Shown here one piece after another: positions 16,972 to 25,909 of a stretch of DNA of 64,000 nt. A model generated the notes under the pieces. It was given only the letters and a program-made list of their open reading frames with translations. It did not search any database and was not told where the DNA came from. The position numbers were made by a program, and so were the translations under genes. Each line of letters begins with the position of its first letter. Positions within the stretch are counted from its first letter, which is position 1. Origin of the DNA: Actinomarina sp002308095 (lineage in GTDB: Bacteria; Actinomycetota; Acidimicrobiia; Actinomarinales; Actinomarinaceae); assembly GCA_045563135.1 (NCBI GenBank), contig JBJKUL010000001.1, positions 124,001 to 188,000 on the forward strand, given 5' to 3'.

Positions 16972-17790
16972 TTAATTTTTTGAATCTCTCCAAGCTATCC
17001 ACTCTTTAACATCTGTAAGGTCATAGCCTGGACCATTTACTGCCAGAGTAACTTCTGTTGCGCCTGCTTCTATAAGTTCGTCAGCTAGGTCGATTCTTTT
17101 AATATCAATCCCAATGGATCTTTTAATTTCACTTGGATCCCTTCCTATTTCTTTACACCAATTATTTAAAACATTATTTTTATGAGCGACAGTTTCTATA
17201 CCAGACCTTTCTTCAGTTTTTGTTGCAAAGCCATGCCATATATCTGCATATTGCGCTGTAATTCTTAGAGTAACTTTCTCTCCACCGCCACCAATTAAAA
17301 TTGGAATCTTTCTTATTGGTTGTGGATTAAGTTCTTTCATTCTTTTTACAATTCTTTCCAAAGACTTTTCTAACGCATGAAGTCTTGAAATAGCCGTACC
17401 AAACTCATAACCATATTCGTCATAATCTTGCTCAAACCAACCAGAACCAATTCCTAAAATTGCTCTCCCGTTTGATATATGATCAACAGTTCTAGCCATA
17501 TCTGCTAATAGTTCAGGATTTCTATAAGAGTTACAGGTAACCAGGGGACCAATATCTACCTTGCTAGTTACTTCTCCCCAGCTTGAAAGCATTGTCCAGC
17601 ACTCGAAATGCTTACCTTCTCTTCTTTCACCTTCATTCCACTGAGTACCATCTTCTTTATACAGTGGATAAAAATGATCCCAGTTATAAATCGCGTCTGC
17701 TCCAATTTCCTCAGCCTCAATTGCTGCTTGTCTAATTTGATCATACTCAGCATGTTGGGGTTGTAAAAAAACGGCTATTCTAGGTTTCAT
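16972..17790 (-). CDS. LLM-class (luciferase-like) F420-type oxidoreductase
   Basis: 272-residue TIM-barrel flavin/F420-dependent oxidoreductase. Motifs include ADAIYNWDHFYPLY near residue 35, IGPLVTCNSYRNPELLADMA, and HISNGRAILGIGSGWFEQDY, the typical LLM block. They are followed by IPILIGGGGEKVTLR and QYADIWHGFAT, which line the cofactor site. Similar actinobacterial proteins are annotated as LLM class F420-dependent oxidoreductase; cofactor F420 rather than FMN is the likelier choice but cannot be decided from sequence by eye. The substrate is unknown. It lies 20 bases after pepN and 6 bases before the CaCA gene on the same strand. Confidence 0.85.
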   Translation of the reverse strand: MKPRIAVFLQPQHAEYDQIRQAAIEAEEIGADAIYNWDHFYPLYKEDGTQWNEGERREGKHFECWTMLSSWGEVTSKVDIGPLVTCNSYRNPELLADMARTVDHISNGRAILGIGSGWFEQDYDEYGYEFGTAISRLHALEKSLERIVKRMKELNPQPIRKIPILIGGGGEKVTLRITAQYADIWHGFATKTEERSGIETVAHKNNVLNNWCKEIGRDPSEIKRSIGIDIKRIDLADELIEAGATEVTLAVNGPGYDLTDVKEWIAWRDSKN

Positions 17791-17810
17791 TTTTAACTCC
17801 TGTTCCTGTA

Positions 17811-20333
17811 TTAATTGTCTAAGATTTTATCATCCAAAGAATTATTGATACGTTTTACTAATTCCATATTAGCTTCAAGCTTCTCTAATTTTTGCGCCAT
17901 CATTTTTTCTGCAGAAGGCAGGGGATTCTCTAGGATAAATGTTCTTATATCCTCTCCTAAATCTTTATCATATATTGAGTCAAGACCTGAAAGAATTCTT
18001 GATGCAGTCCATTCAGGCATAACTGATAGCAAACCTTTATAGTTATTTTTGATTTCCTTCCATGATTTTTTACCATTCACCTTGTTAGTAATCATCGATG
18101 CCAGAATATATGGACAATCAGCACCTCTGATTGTTCCATCCAGCATTGACTTAATTATCTTTTCACCAGCATTAGGGTCTCGTACGGCACCGAGTATTGC
18201 TCTGTATCTGCCTTCGATCTGAGGTGAACCAGCATTTAAGAATTTTTCAAGAAAATGTTCGATTTTGATTTCTTCATCTAGAGCTGAAAGATAAAGGGTT
18301 GTATTGTAAAAGCTTCCATCTTGAATGGTTTCAATTGATCCATCCTTAAACTTACTACTGTAGAAATTAATAAAATCAGCATCATTTTCTATTGATCCAA
18401 TTAATTTATTTACTATTGCTCTAAGCTCTTTAACTTCCATTGAATCAGATTCTCTTACTTCACGACCCAGGTTTTCTTTTATAGGACCAATTAGCTTATT
18501 AAAATAATTTAAAAAAGAATCACTTTTTTCTACTGGTAAAATTTTTGAAAGTGAAGAAATTATTCCGGCAATATATGACCAAATATTTGGATCTGTCTCT
18601 GATTTATAAAGAGGCAAAAATTCTAAAAAATCGTTTATTGAAAATTTATCAACAGTTACTGATTTCCATGTGTCCTCCAGCAATCTATACTTTTCAAGAG
18701 AGTTTAATTCCTTAAAGTTGTCTTTAATTTTTGAAAAAATTTCTTGACTATAAACTACGTGGTAGAAAGCCCAGCCGCCATTGTTTATAAAAGGTACTTC
18801 ACCAAGTGCTTCTAATTCTAAATTCTTTGAATTTTGTACGACAGTATTTATCTTGCCATTATCTAGAAAGCGAACATTTACTGGTATTTCCCATAATGAA
18901 TTATCAGTACTTCCATCAATCAGAAATTTAGATTGGGTGAGTTCAAACTTTTCACCAACCTTTTGTACTTCAATAATTGGAAAACCAGGTTGTTTAATCC
19001 AGGTAGGCAACATCTTGTTTAGAGGTATATTGCTTTCTTCAGTAAGGCAATCCCACAAGTCCGATGAATGCGTGTTCTGAAATTTGTATTTATTTAAGTA
19101 TTTCTGTACACCCGCTTGAAATACTTCTTCTCCAACAAACATCTCAAACATTTTTAAAACTGTTGACCCTTTTTCGTATGTAAGAACATCAAACATTTCT
19201 TCAGCTTGTTCAGGGGTTTCAACCTCAAACTCAACCGGTCTGGAGTTTTTAAGCGAATCGACACCAAAGCCTGCACTTCTAGATAAATTCATTTCACTCC
19301 ATTGTTCGAATTCAGGGTAAGTCCCATTTGCGGCAATAGCCTCCATCAGACTGGCAAAAGCTTCGTTTAACCAGATACCATCCCACCACTTCATAGTTAC
19401 TAAATCCCCAAACCACATATGTGCAAGTTCGTGTGCAATTACACTTACAGATCTTGATAGCTCTTGTCTAGTTGCTTTAGATTCGTCGATGAGAAGCAAG
19501 CTTTCTCTGAAAGTAACTGCACCTACATTTTCCATTGCACCCATTGCAAAATCAGGTATAGCTATGAGGTCAAGTTTCGAACCTGGATAAGGAATTTTAT
19601 AATAGTTTTCAAAAAACTCTAATATTTTCAACCCAGCTTTTCCGGCAAAACCTGTTTGATGTGAAAAACCAGGCCTATGAATAATTCTTATTTGTGTGTT
19701 ACCTACATTTCCAATTTCTGTAATCTCAAGTTCTCCAATTACAAAAGCTACTAAGTATGTAGACATTATCATTGAATCCACATAAGTAGTTTGGACTTTC
19801 CCATCTTCGAGTTCTTTTTCTTCAAGAACTTTTTCATTTGATATTCGTAGATATTTTTTATCAGAAATTAATGTCATTGAAAATACTGCTTTATATTCTG
19901 GTTCATCCCAGCATGGAAAAGCATTTCTTGCTGATGTTGGTTCAAATTGAGTTGTTGCGAGCCATTTTTCATTATTATTTAAATCTAAAAACTGACTTTT
20001 ATAAAATCCTTTTAAATCATTTGTGATATTTGAGGTAAATTCAAGTTTTAGAGAGTATGAGCCAATTGAAAGAGTGTTTTTAGAAATGAAAGAAATTCTT
20101 TCTAAATCTCTTAAATATTCACAATCTAAACTAATTTGAGATTCGTTTGAATCAACTAAGTAAGCATTTGTTATCTCTATATCAATTGCATTTACTTCAA
20201 AAGAAGAAGTTTCTTCAACTATCTCTAAATCAACAGTTTGAGAACCCTTGTAATTAAAGCTATCCAAGTCAACATCTAGCTTGACTTGATATCTTACGGG
20301 TTTAGCGACCTTTGGTAGCAGTGCTTTATTCAT
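17811..20333 (-). CDS. pepN: Aminopeptidase N (M1 zinc metallopeptidase)
   Basis: Cytoplasmic aminopeptidase removing N-terminal residues from peptides, 840 residues. The ATG at 20331-20333 is chosen (MNKALLPKVAKPVRYQVKL). An upstream in-frame TTG is less likely, and a GGAGAAAAG precedes the ATG. The substrate-binding GAMEN lies at 265-269, the zinc site HELAH at 301-305 with the third ligand Glu324 in WLNEAFAS, and a catalytic tyrosine in LTYEKGSTVL. The C-terminal half is the alpha-helical ERAP1-like domain. No signal peptide. It overlaps the upstream gnd gene by 8 bases. It probably recycles peptide nitrogen, which suits a heterotrophic plankton cell. Confidence 0.96.
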   Translation of the reverse strand: MNKALLPKVAKPVRYQVKLDVDLDSFNYKGSQTVDLEIVEETSSFEVNAIDIEITNAYLVDSNESQISLDCEYLRDLERISFISKNTLSIGSYSLKLEFTSNITNDLKGFYKSQFLDLNNNEKWLATTQFEPTSARNAFPCWDEPEYKAVFSMTLISDKKYLRISNEKVLEEKELEDGKVQTTYVDSMIMSTYLVAFVIGELEITEIGNVGNTQIRIIHRPGFSHQTGFAGKAGLKILEFFENYYKIPYPGSKLDLIAIPDFAMGAMENVGAVTFRESLLLIDESKATRQELSRSVSVIAHELAHMWFGDLVTMKWWDGIWLNEAFASLMEAIAANGTYPEFEQWSEMNLSRSAGFGVDSLKNSRPVEFEVETPEQAEEMFDVLTYEKGSTVLKMFEMFVGEEVFQAGVQKYLNKYKFQNTHSSDLWDCLTEESNIPLNKMLPTWIKQPGFPIIEVQKVGEKFELTQSKFLIDGSTDNSLWEIPVNVRFLDNGKINTVVQNSKNLELEALGEVPFINNGGWAFYHVVYSQEIFSKIKDNFKELNSLEKYRLLEDTWKSVTVDKFSINDFLEFLPLYKSETDPNIWSYIAGIISSLSKILPVEKSDSFLNYFNKLIGPIKENLGREVRESDSMEVKELRAIVNKLIGSIENDADFINFYSSKFKDGSIETIQDGSFYNTTLYLSALDEEIKIEHFLEKFLNAGSPQIEGRYRAILGAVRDPNAGEKIIKSMLDGTIRGADCPYILASMITNKVNGKKSWKEIKNNYKGLLSVMPEWTASRILSGLDSIYDKDLGEDIRTFILENPLPSAEKMMAQKLEKLEANMELVKRINNSLDDKILDN

Positions 20334-21717
20334 CTTTTCTCCAATCAATGTGTATGTATTCGTCTGAACTTAAAAGCTGTACAGTATGACTCCCAAAAAA
20401 ATCTCTCTGAGCTTGAATTAGATTTGATGGGTTGTCACTAGAACTCAAGTTAAGGTACCAATTCAAGCTTGAAGAAAAAACTGGTAGCGCAATATCTTTT
20501 GACAACGCATCTCTAACCAAGTTTTTGACAGCATCCAGATTTACTTTAAGTAAACTATGCAATTCCTCTGATCGTAAAAAGTCTTCTGAGGTGTCGTCAA
20601 TTTTAATTAATTCATCGAGCATCTCAGACCTGATAATACACCCACCACTCCAGTTCTTAAAAATATCTACAAAATTAAATGAAAATTTATTAACTTCGTT
20701 GTAACTCCAAATTATTGTGAGACCTTGAATCATTGAAGATATTCTTCCAAAGTATAAAGACCTTGCCACTAAGTTAAATATCTCTGTTTTTTCACTACCT
20801 TGAGGACCTACTGTATTGTCTTGTTTAAATAATTTTTCGTCAAGTTTCCAATAATCACCGGCATTACTTTGAACTCTTGCATCATAAGCTGCAAATATTG
20901 AGGGGGCAGTTATACCTAAATCAAGAGCTGTTTCCACTGTCAATCTTCCAGTTCCTTTGTTGTTTGCAGAAGGTTTTATTAAATCAATGATAAATTTCTC
21001 TCCCTCTTTTTTCCTAAGTATTTCGGATGTAATTTCAATCAGATAAGAAGATTGATTCAAGATTTTAAGGGAGTCAAAAAAATCTGCTATCTCTAGATTT
21101 GTATATCCTGATTTTTTTAATAGAAAGTAGCTTTCAGCAATTAGTTGCATTTCTGCATACTCGATCCCATTGTGGACCATTTTTACGAAATGACCTGAAC
21201 CAAATCCCTCGTAGAAACCTATACAGGCATCTGCAGCTTTTGCTGAGATTGATGACAATAAATCAATCAGATTCTCATCAAGATTTTTATTTGAACCGAC
21301 CATTATGGCAGGACCATTTCTTGCACCCTCTTCTCCACCCGAGACACCCATGCCAACAAAGTTTATTTTTTTCTCGGCTAGTGAATTTCCATGATTAATA
21401 CTTTCTTGATAAAAAGAGTTACCACCATCGATAATGACGTCACCTTCATCTAATAAATCAGAAAGTTGATTAATGATGTTGTGAGTAGGTTCCCCAGATG
21501 GAATCATTAATAAGATATTTCTTGGACGAGCAATATTTTCAACTAACTCCTTGAGGGTTGTGTACCCTGAAAAATTGGTACCAAACTCTTTTTTTATAGA
21601 GTCTAATTTTTCAGTTGAAGCATTATAAGCCTTAATATTTGTACCTTTTTCGGAGATATTAAGACCAATATTTTTACCCATTACACCGAGTCCGATTAAT
21701 CCAATTTCACTCAGCAT
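20326..21717 (-). CDS. gnd: 6-phosphogluconate dehydrogenase (decarboxylating)
   Basis: Oxidises 6-phosphogluconate to ribulose 5-phosphate and CO2 with NAD(P)+ in the oxidative pentose phosphate pathway. 463 residues, the long (about 470) form. The Rossmann loop is GLIGLGVMGKNIGLNISEKG; GGNSFYQES and GMGVSGGEEGARNGPAIM carry the substrate-binding Ser-Gly-Gly. The catalytic Lys is in HFVKMVHNGIEYAEMQL, and NNKGTGRLTVETALDLG opens the helical domain. It overlaps hflX by 11 bases upstream and pepN by 8 bases downstream. Glucose-6-phosphate dehydrogenase is not in the window. Confidence 0.97.
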   Translation of the reverse strand: MLSEIGLIGLGVMGKNIGLNISEKGTNIKAYNASTEKLDSIKKEFGTNFSGYTTLKELVENIARPRNILLMIPSGEPTHNIINQLSDLLDEGDVIIDGGNSFYQESINHGNSLAEKKINFVGMGVSGGEEGARNGPAIMVGSNKNLDENLIDLLSSISAKAADACIGFYEGFGSGHFVKMVHNGIEYAEMQLIAESYFLLKKSGYTNLEIADFFDSLKILNQSSYLIEITSEILRKKEGEKFIIDLIKPSANNKGTGRLTVETALDLGITAPSIFAAYDARVQSNAGDYWKLDEKLFKQDNTVGPQGSEKTEIFNLVARSLYFGRISSMIQGLTIIWSYNEVNKFSFNFVDIFKNWSGGCIIRSEMLDELIKIDDTSEDFLRSEELHSLLKVNLDAVKNLVRDALSKDIALPVFSSSLNWYLNLSSSDNPSNLIQAQRDFFGSHTVQLLSSDEYIHIDWRKDE

Positions 21718-23038
21718 TTTGTGGATCCCTTATTAAATTTAAATCTTTCAATTTTGTGATCAATTTACTTCTTATTTTTATATCAATTAATAATAATTCA
21801 GAACTATTTTTTACTTCCAGAATTTCACCGAATCTATTTACTTTGTCTAAGTTTTTTGGTTCAACTAAAAAAGAGCTCATTTGGGTGTCCCCATAGATTT
21901 CTGTTGAAATCTTCTCAATAAGTTCTTCTATACCAATGTTTTTTAATGATGAAATAAATAAAGCTTGAGGGTATCTTTCTGATAGGTCATTTAATGAAGC
22001 TTGGTCAATTCTATCAACTTTATTAAATACCATCACTTCATTGGCTGTTACTTCAATTTGTTCAAGAATTTCTCGAACAGTGCCAATATGCATTTCAGGA
22101 ATTGCTGTTGCAGCATCAACTACATGAATTAATAAATCTGCGCTCGTAGCAACTAGTAGCGTAGATTTGAAAGACTCAATTAATGTAGTTGGCAGGTTTT
22201 GAATAAACCCAACAGTGTCTGATAATATCAACGGCTCTTGTATATCTTTAATAGGAAGCTCTCTTTGCAGTGAGTCCACAGTAGCAAATAGTTCATCAGC
22301 AGCATATGCATCAGAATTAGTCAATGATTTTAATAGAGTTGATTTCCCAGCATTTGTATAACCAACTATAGAAACCAGTGGAGTATTTTTTTTCTCTCTT
22401 GAGCTTGCTTGTAGAAGCCTTTGTCTTTCTATTTTTTTAAGCTCTTTCCTCAGTTTGTTAATCCGATTATCTATCAACCTACTATCAGTTTCTAGTTTTG
22501 CTTCTCCAGGTCCTCGTGTCCCGATTCCTCCACCTTGTTGATTCAAGGTTTTGCCTAAACCTGCAAGTCTGGGTTTTAAATAGACGGACATTGCAAGTTC
22601 AACCTGTAAATTTGCCTCTTTAGATTGGGCGTGTAAAGCAAATATATCAAGAATTAGACCAGTTCTGTCAACCACGTCACACTGAAAAATAGCCCGAAGC
22701 TCCTTTTGTTGATTGGGGCTAAGTTCACAATCAAAAACAACAACATCAATATCATTTGCCTTTGACAGGTCTTCAAGTTCAATAATCGAGCCTTTGCCAA
22801 TAAAAGTTTTTGGATCAATTCGATCAATTCTTTTGGTCTGGATAATAGTTGGATTTGATCCAGCTGTTTTTACCAGACTTGTGAGTTCTTTTAATGATTC
22901 TTCACGATCTGCCCTTGTTTGATTTTTTAAAATAATTCCAACAAGCAAGGCTTTTTGCACTGTTACAAAAATATCTTTGTCAGATACCGTTAGTAACCGT
23001 CTGTCAGTTTGATTAGGATTATTATTTCTTTGATTCAA
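21707..23038 (-). CDS. hflX: GTPase HflX
   Basis: Ribosome-associated GTPase that can split stalled 70S ribosomes, 443 residues. The N-terminal HflX domain includes TFIGKGSIIELE and VVFDCELSPNQQKEL. A helical linker has GGIGTRGPGEAKLETD, the family signature. The G domain carries SIVGYTNAGKSTLLKSLT (G1), DTVGFIQNLP (G3) and FNKVDRID (G4). It starts about 50 bases from the 3' end of the tRNA-Sec gene, on the same strand. It heads a tight run hflX-gnd-pepN-LLM-CaCA. All catalytic parts appear intact. Confidence 0.96.
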   Translation of the reverse strand: MNQRNNNPNQTDRRLLTVSDKDIFVTVQKALLVGIILKNQTRADREESLKELTSLVKTAGSNPTIIQTKRIDRIDPKTFIGKGSIIELEDLSKANDIDVVVFDCELSPNQQKELRAIFQCDVVDRTGLILDIFALHAQSKEANLQVELAMSVYLKPRLAGLGKTLNQQGGGIGTRGPGEAKLETDSRLIDNRINKLRKELKKIERQRLLQASSREKKNTPLVSIVGYTNAGKSTLLKSLTNSDAYAADELFATVDSLQRELPIKDIQEPLILSDTVGFIQNLPTTLIESFKSTLLVATSADLLIHVVDAATAIPEMHIGTVREILEQIEVTANEVMVFNKVDRIDQASLNDLSERYPQALFISSLKNIGIEELIEKISTEIYGDTQMSSFLVEPKNLDKVNRFGEILEVKNSSELLLIDIKIRSKLITKLKDLNLIRDPQNAE

Positions 23039-23091
23039 CTATTTAAGAGTATCCAAAATTTTTTTATATGAAAGATATATTTTTTGAATGT

Positions 23092-23186
23092 TGGCGGAGG
23101 TGGACGGGAATCGAACCCGCCAAAGACTTTTACACCTTTCACCAGTTTTGAAGACCGGGGAGCCCACCAGGCGCTCATTCACCTCC
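23092..23186 (-). tRNA. selC: tRNA-Sec (anticodon TCA)
   Basis: Selenocysteine tRNA, 95 nt with an encoded CCA. On the minus strand the acceptor strand GGAGGTG (from 23186) pairs with CACCTCC (23096-23102), followed by discriminator G and CCA. The anticodon stem CCGGT/ACTGG holds the loop CTTCAAA with anticodon TCA at 23149-23151. A long variable arm of about 20 nt and the T arm CGGG-TTCGATT-CCCG follow. The acceptor and T stems stack to 13 pairs, read as 7+6 or as 8 (with one A-C mismatch) plus 5, which is the special length of tRNA-Sec. A TCA anticodon with a long variable arm excludes Trp and ordinary Ser/Leu tRNAs. selA, selB and selD are not in the window. Confidence 0.93.
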
Positions 23187-23238
23187 ATTATTAAGACTAA
23201 TTGTATAAAAAATTTTATATTGAATACAATTATGTATT

Positions 23239-23835
23239 ATGGAAAACTTTTCGTCATTGTTTATGAGGCTTAAAAAAGAAAGAGGCTTATCTAACAAGCA
23301 AATAGCATCATTTACTGGTGCAAAACTTAAAGAAGTAAAAAAGTGGGATGCTGGTACAAGTTTTCCTACAGACAAAAAAGTTATCGTTGCACTTGAAGGT
23401 TTGCTGGGTAAAGAAGTCATGGATACACTTGAAGATCTATCAAGTTATGATCAAGTCACAACAAACTCTACTAATGTTGAAGATTCATTATTTAATATTG
23501 ATAGAGATAAAAAGGTTGAATTAAAATCAGGCATCTTTAATAGGTTTAAATCTGAAAAACAGGAAACAAAAGATATCCCTCAACCTGAACTATTTACTTA
23601 TGAGAATATCCAAGACACGGAAGATATTTCTGACTTTGAAGCAGATGCACAAAAAGAAACTTTTGAGACAGCCCTTGACGAAAAACCATATATAGAGGAT
23701 TCAAAACAATTCAGTTTTTACCTAACAAGGAATATGAAAACATTTTTTACTCTTCTTGCTATAAGCGTACTAATAGTTCGTGGATTTAGATTATTTTTAG
23801 ATTCTATGAAAATTATTATCGATAACTTATTATGA
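23239..23835 (+). CDS. HTH-type protein with C-terminal membrane helix (RodZ-like layout)
   Basis: 198 residues; specific family not recognised. Residues 1-60 look like an XRE/Cro-type helix-turn-helix: SLFMRLKKERGLSNKQIASF, then GAKLKEVKKWDAGTSFPTDK. A poorly conserved acidic middle (about 65-155) is rich in Asp, Glu, Lys and Thr and likely disordered. A single hydrophobic helix near 166-186 (FFTLLAISVLIVRGFRLFL) follows, with a short tail. An N-terminal cytoplasmic HTH tethered to the membrane is the plan of RodZ, but the periplasmic RodZ domain is missing. The stop overlaps the ctaA start by 4 bases (ATGA), so the two are translated together. The function is unknown. Confidence 0.7.
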   Translation: MENFSSLFMRLKKERGLSNKQIASFTGAKLKEVKKWDAGTSFPTDKKVIVALEGLLGKEVMDTLEDLSSYDQVTTNSTNVEDSLFNIDRDKKVELKSGIFNRFKSEKQETKDIPQPELFTYENIQDTEDISDFEADAQKETFETALDEKPYIEDSKQFSFYLTRNMKTFFTLLAISVLIVRGFRLFLDSMKIIIDNLL

Positions 23836-24734
23836 CTTTGTACAAACTGAGCAGAGCAGGCTTAGGATTTTCTATTTTATCCATCATTGCAGGAGCAGTT
23901 GTAAGAGCTACTGGTTCTGGAAACGGATGTGGCTCATCTTGGCCAAGTTGTAATGGTCAATTAATACCATCCCTCAATTCCGCATCAGAGCAGATTGAGT
24001 TTTCACATAGAGCTATTAGTGGATTATTACTTGTTATCACATTAATTATATTCTTAAAATCCTTTAGCTCATCAGTTACTCCGCCGCAAAAAAGGATTAT
24101 TAATTATCTGACATTTTTTGTATTATTCGAAGCTCTAATTGGAGCTGTTATAGTTTTGTATGAATGGGTTGGTATGAACAGCTCTACACCTAGGATAGCG
24201 GCAGTCCCTCTTCATCTAGTAAATACATTTGGACTACTTGCTATGTATGCAATCCTCTTCAAGGTATCGAAGAATCCAGAAATCCAAATAAGTGATTGTA
24301 TTGATAGAAATTTTAAAATTGCAACAGGTTTATTTATACTTGCTGGAGCAACTGGGTCAATTACAGCACTTGCAGACGTATTATTTCCTAGCGAATCTTT
24401 TATAAGTGGTTTGATTGAAGATTTTGACTCTACATCTGCCTTATTAACAAGGTTGAGGATTACACACCCCCTAGCCTCAACACTCCTATCAATTTTTCTA
24501 TTTAGCGAATCAAATAGATTTAAAAAGCAATATGGCATTAGAACTTTCGAAATAAAAGTTTTAGTTATTTTGGGTGTAGGTTTAGGAGTCTTAAATGTGT
24601 TATCAAATATCAACTTATTGTTAAGCATAATTCATTTATTAACAGCAGATTTACTTTGGATTACATATATATATAAAACATTAGAAAAAAGTACTAAAGT
24701 TCTAGAAATACCAAATAATTCCAGTATCGATTAG
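23832..24734 (+). CDS. ctaA: Heme A synthase
   Basis: Membrane enzyme that oxidises the C8 methyl of heme O to a formyl group, giving heme a. 300 residues, eight predicted helices. The start GAVVRATGSGNGCGSSWPSC is the COX15/CtaA block with a cysteine pair. Four histidines likely to bind the two hemes lie in EFSHRAISG, PLHLVNTFG, ITHPLASTL and IIHLLTADL. The gene is about 9 kb from the cox operon and is coupled by an ATGA overlap to the upstream membrane HTH gene. With CtaB it completes the heme a pathway. Confidence 0.93.
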   Translation: MTLYKLSRAGLGFSILSIIAGAVVRATGSGNGCGSSWPSCNGQLIPSLNSASEQIEFSHRAISGLLLVITLIIFLKSFSSSVTPPQKRIINYLTFFVLFEALIGAVIVLYEWVGMNSSTPRIAAVPLHLVNTFGLLAMYAILFKVSKNPEIQISDCIDRNFKIATGLFILAGATGSITALADVLFPSESFISGLIEDFDSTSALLTRLRITHPLASTLLSIFLFSESNRFKKQYGIRTFEIKVLVILGVGLGVLNVLSNINLLLSIIHLLTADLLWITYIYKTLEKSTKVLEIPNNSSID

Positions 24735-24762
24735 GTTTATATCAAAAATATGTTTATCCTTA

Positions 24763-24782
24763 CATTTCTGTAACTAGAAATG
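24763..24782. repeat. Inverted repeat between ctaA and the sigma factor gene
   Basis: Perfect 7-bp arms, CATTTCT (24763-24769) and AGAAATG (24776-24782), with a 6-base spacer, lie 22 bases before the sigma factor ATG. There is no T-run after it, so it is a poor intrinsic terminator. It could be an operator, an mRNA 5' hairpin or chance. Confidence 0.35.
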
Positions 24783-24804
24783 ATAATTAAAGGTCAAATT
24801 ACTA

Positions 24805-25860
24805 ATGGTAACTAAAACAATACCGGCAAAGCCAAAAACTTCTAAAATGGAAGAGCAGATTGCTGTTGATGAAGAAAGCTTAACTCCTGAACAAGAAGCC
24901 GCGGCAAAAGAGAAAGCTAAATCTTTAGTTAAAAAGCTTGCAGACGATAAAGGAAAATTAACAACTGATTTAGTTAGTCAATACCTAACAGCAATAGGTA
25001 ACTTTGATCTATTAACTGCGGAGCAAGAAGTAGAACTTGCTCAAAAAATTGAATCAGGTGAAAAAGCTTCTATTAAACTTCAAAAAAAGCAATTTAAGGA
25101 TAAAAAAGGTGAAATAAGACTTAAAAGAGACAGGAAAAAAGGTGCTGAAGCCAAAGATGCTTTTTTGACAGCAAACCTTCGACTTGTAGTCGCAAATGCT
25201 AGAAGGTATGCAAACACTTCAGGAATTGATTTTCTAGATTTAATTCAAGAAGGTAATCTAGGTTTGATTAGAGCTGTGGAAAAATTTGACTGGAGAAAAG
25301 GGTTTAAGTTTTCTACTTATGCAACATGGTGGATTAGACAAGCTATTACAAGAGCGATTGCTGATAAGTCAAGAACCGTTAGAATCCCAGTTCACCTTCA
25401 TGACACAATGGCAGCAGTCAGGGCAGCACAGGCTCAACTAAAAGCTGAATTAGGTAGAGATCCAAAACCACAGGAAATTGCGAAAGAAGCTGGAGTAGGT
25501 GTTGATAAAGTTGAACTTGCCTTAAGTGTTGCTGACACAGTTTCTCTTGAGCAACCAGTAGGAGAAGATGGTGCACAATTAGGAGACTTCATTCAAGATG
25601 AGGACGCCAGTGACCCATCTCTTATTGTTCAAGACCTAGATGTTGCTGAAAGTTTAAGAGATAGTATCAGTAGGCTTCCTGAGAGAGAAGGAAGAATTTT
25701 AGCTTTAAGATATGGCTTCTATGACGGTGTACCCAGAACACTTGAAGAAATTGGTGAAGAGTTTGATTTAACTCGAGAAAGAATTAGGCAGTTAGAAAAA
25801 TTAGCACTTTGCCGTCTTAGACATCCTTCATTTGGAATCAGAGAACAAGACTTAGTTTAA
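24805..25860 (+). CDS. RNA polymerase sigma-70 factor (primary-like)
   Basis: 351-residue sigma factor with regions 1.2, 2, 3 and 4. Region 1.2 is TTDLVSQYLTAIGNFDLLTA with EQEVELAQKIE. Region 2 is LIQEGNLGLIRAVEKFDWRK with the region 2.4 helix FSTYATWWIRQAI, as in primary sigmas. Region 3 starts RAIADKSRTVRIPVHLHD. Region 4 has LEEIGEEFDLTRERIRQLEK followed by LCRLRHPSF. An Ala/Lys/Glu-rich 40-residue N-terminus replaces the long region 1.1, and a lysine-rich insert (KKQFKDKKGEIRLKRDRKKG) separates regions 1.2 and 2. This suits the housekeeping SigA/HrdB of a small actinobacterium, but a group 2 sigma cannot be excluded without the rest of the genome. Confidence 0.92.
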   Translation: MVTKTIPAKPKTSKMEEQIAVDEESLTPEQEAAAKEKAKSLVKKLADDKGKLTTDLVSQYLTAIGNFDLLTAEQEVELAQKIESGEKASIKLQKKQFKDKKGEIRLKRDRKKGAEAKDAFLTANLRLVVANARRYANTSGIDFLDLIQEGNLGLIRAVEKFDWRKGFKFSTYATWWIRQAITRAIADKSRTVRIPVHLHDTMAAVRAAQAQLKAELGRDPKPQEIAKEAGVGVDKVELALSVADTVSLEQPVGEDGAQLGDFIQDEDASDPSLIVQDLDVAESLRDSISRLPEREGRILALRYGFYDGVPRTLEEIGEEFDLTRERIRQLEKLALCRLRHPSFGIREQDLV

Positions 25861-25909
25861 ATCACGCAAAGAGTTTCTAAATTTCTCAAACAATTGTTAA
25901 TCTATAAAC

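Noticed and set aside
23088..23273. Short plus-strand reading frame over the tRNA-Sec gene
   Set aside because: It is the antisense of a well-formed tRNA with no coding signal and no ribosome site.
24212..24628. 138-codon minus-strand frame inside ctaA
   Set aside because: Antisense of a clear heme A synthase; the translation is low-complexity and has no recognisable domain.
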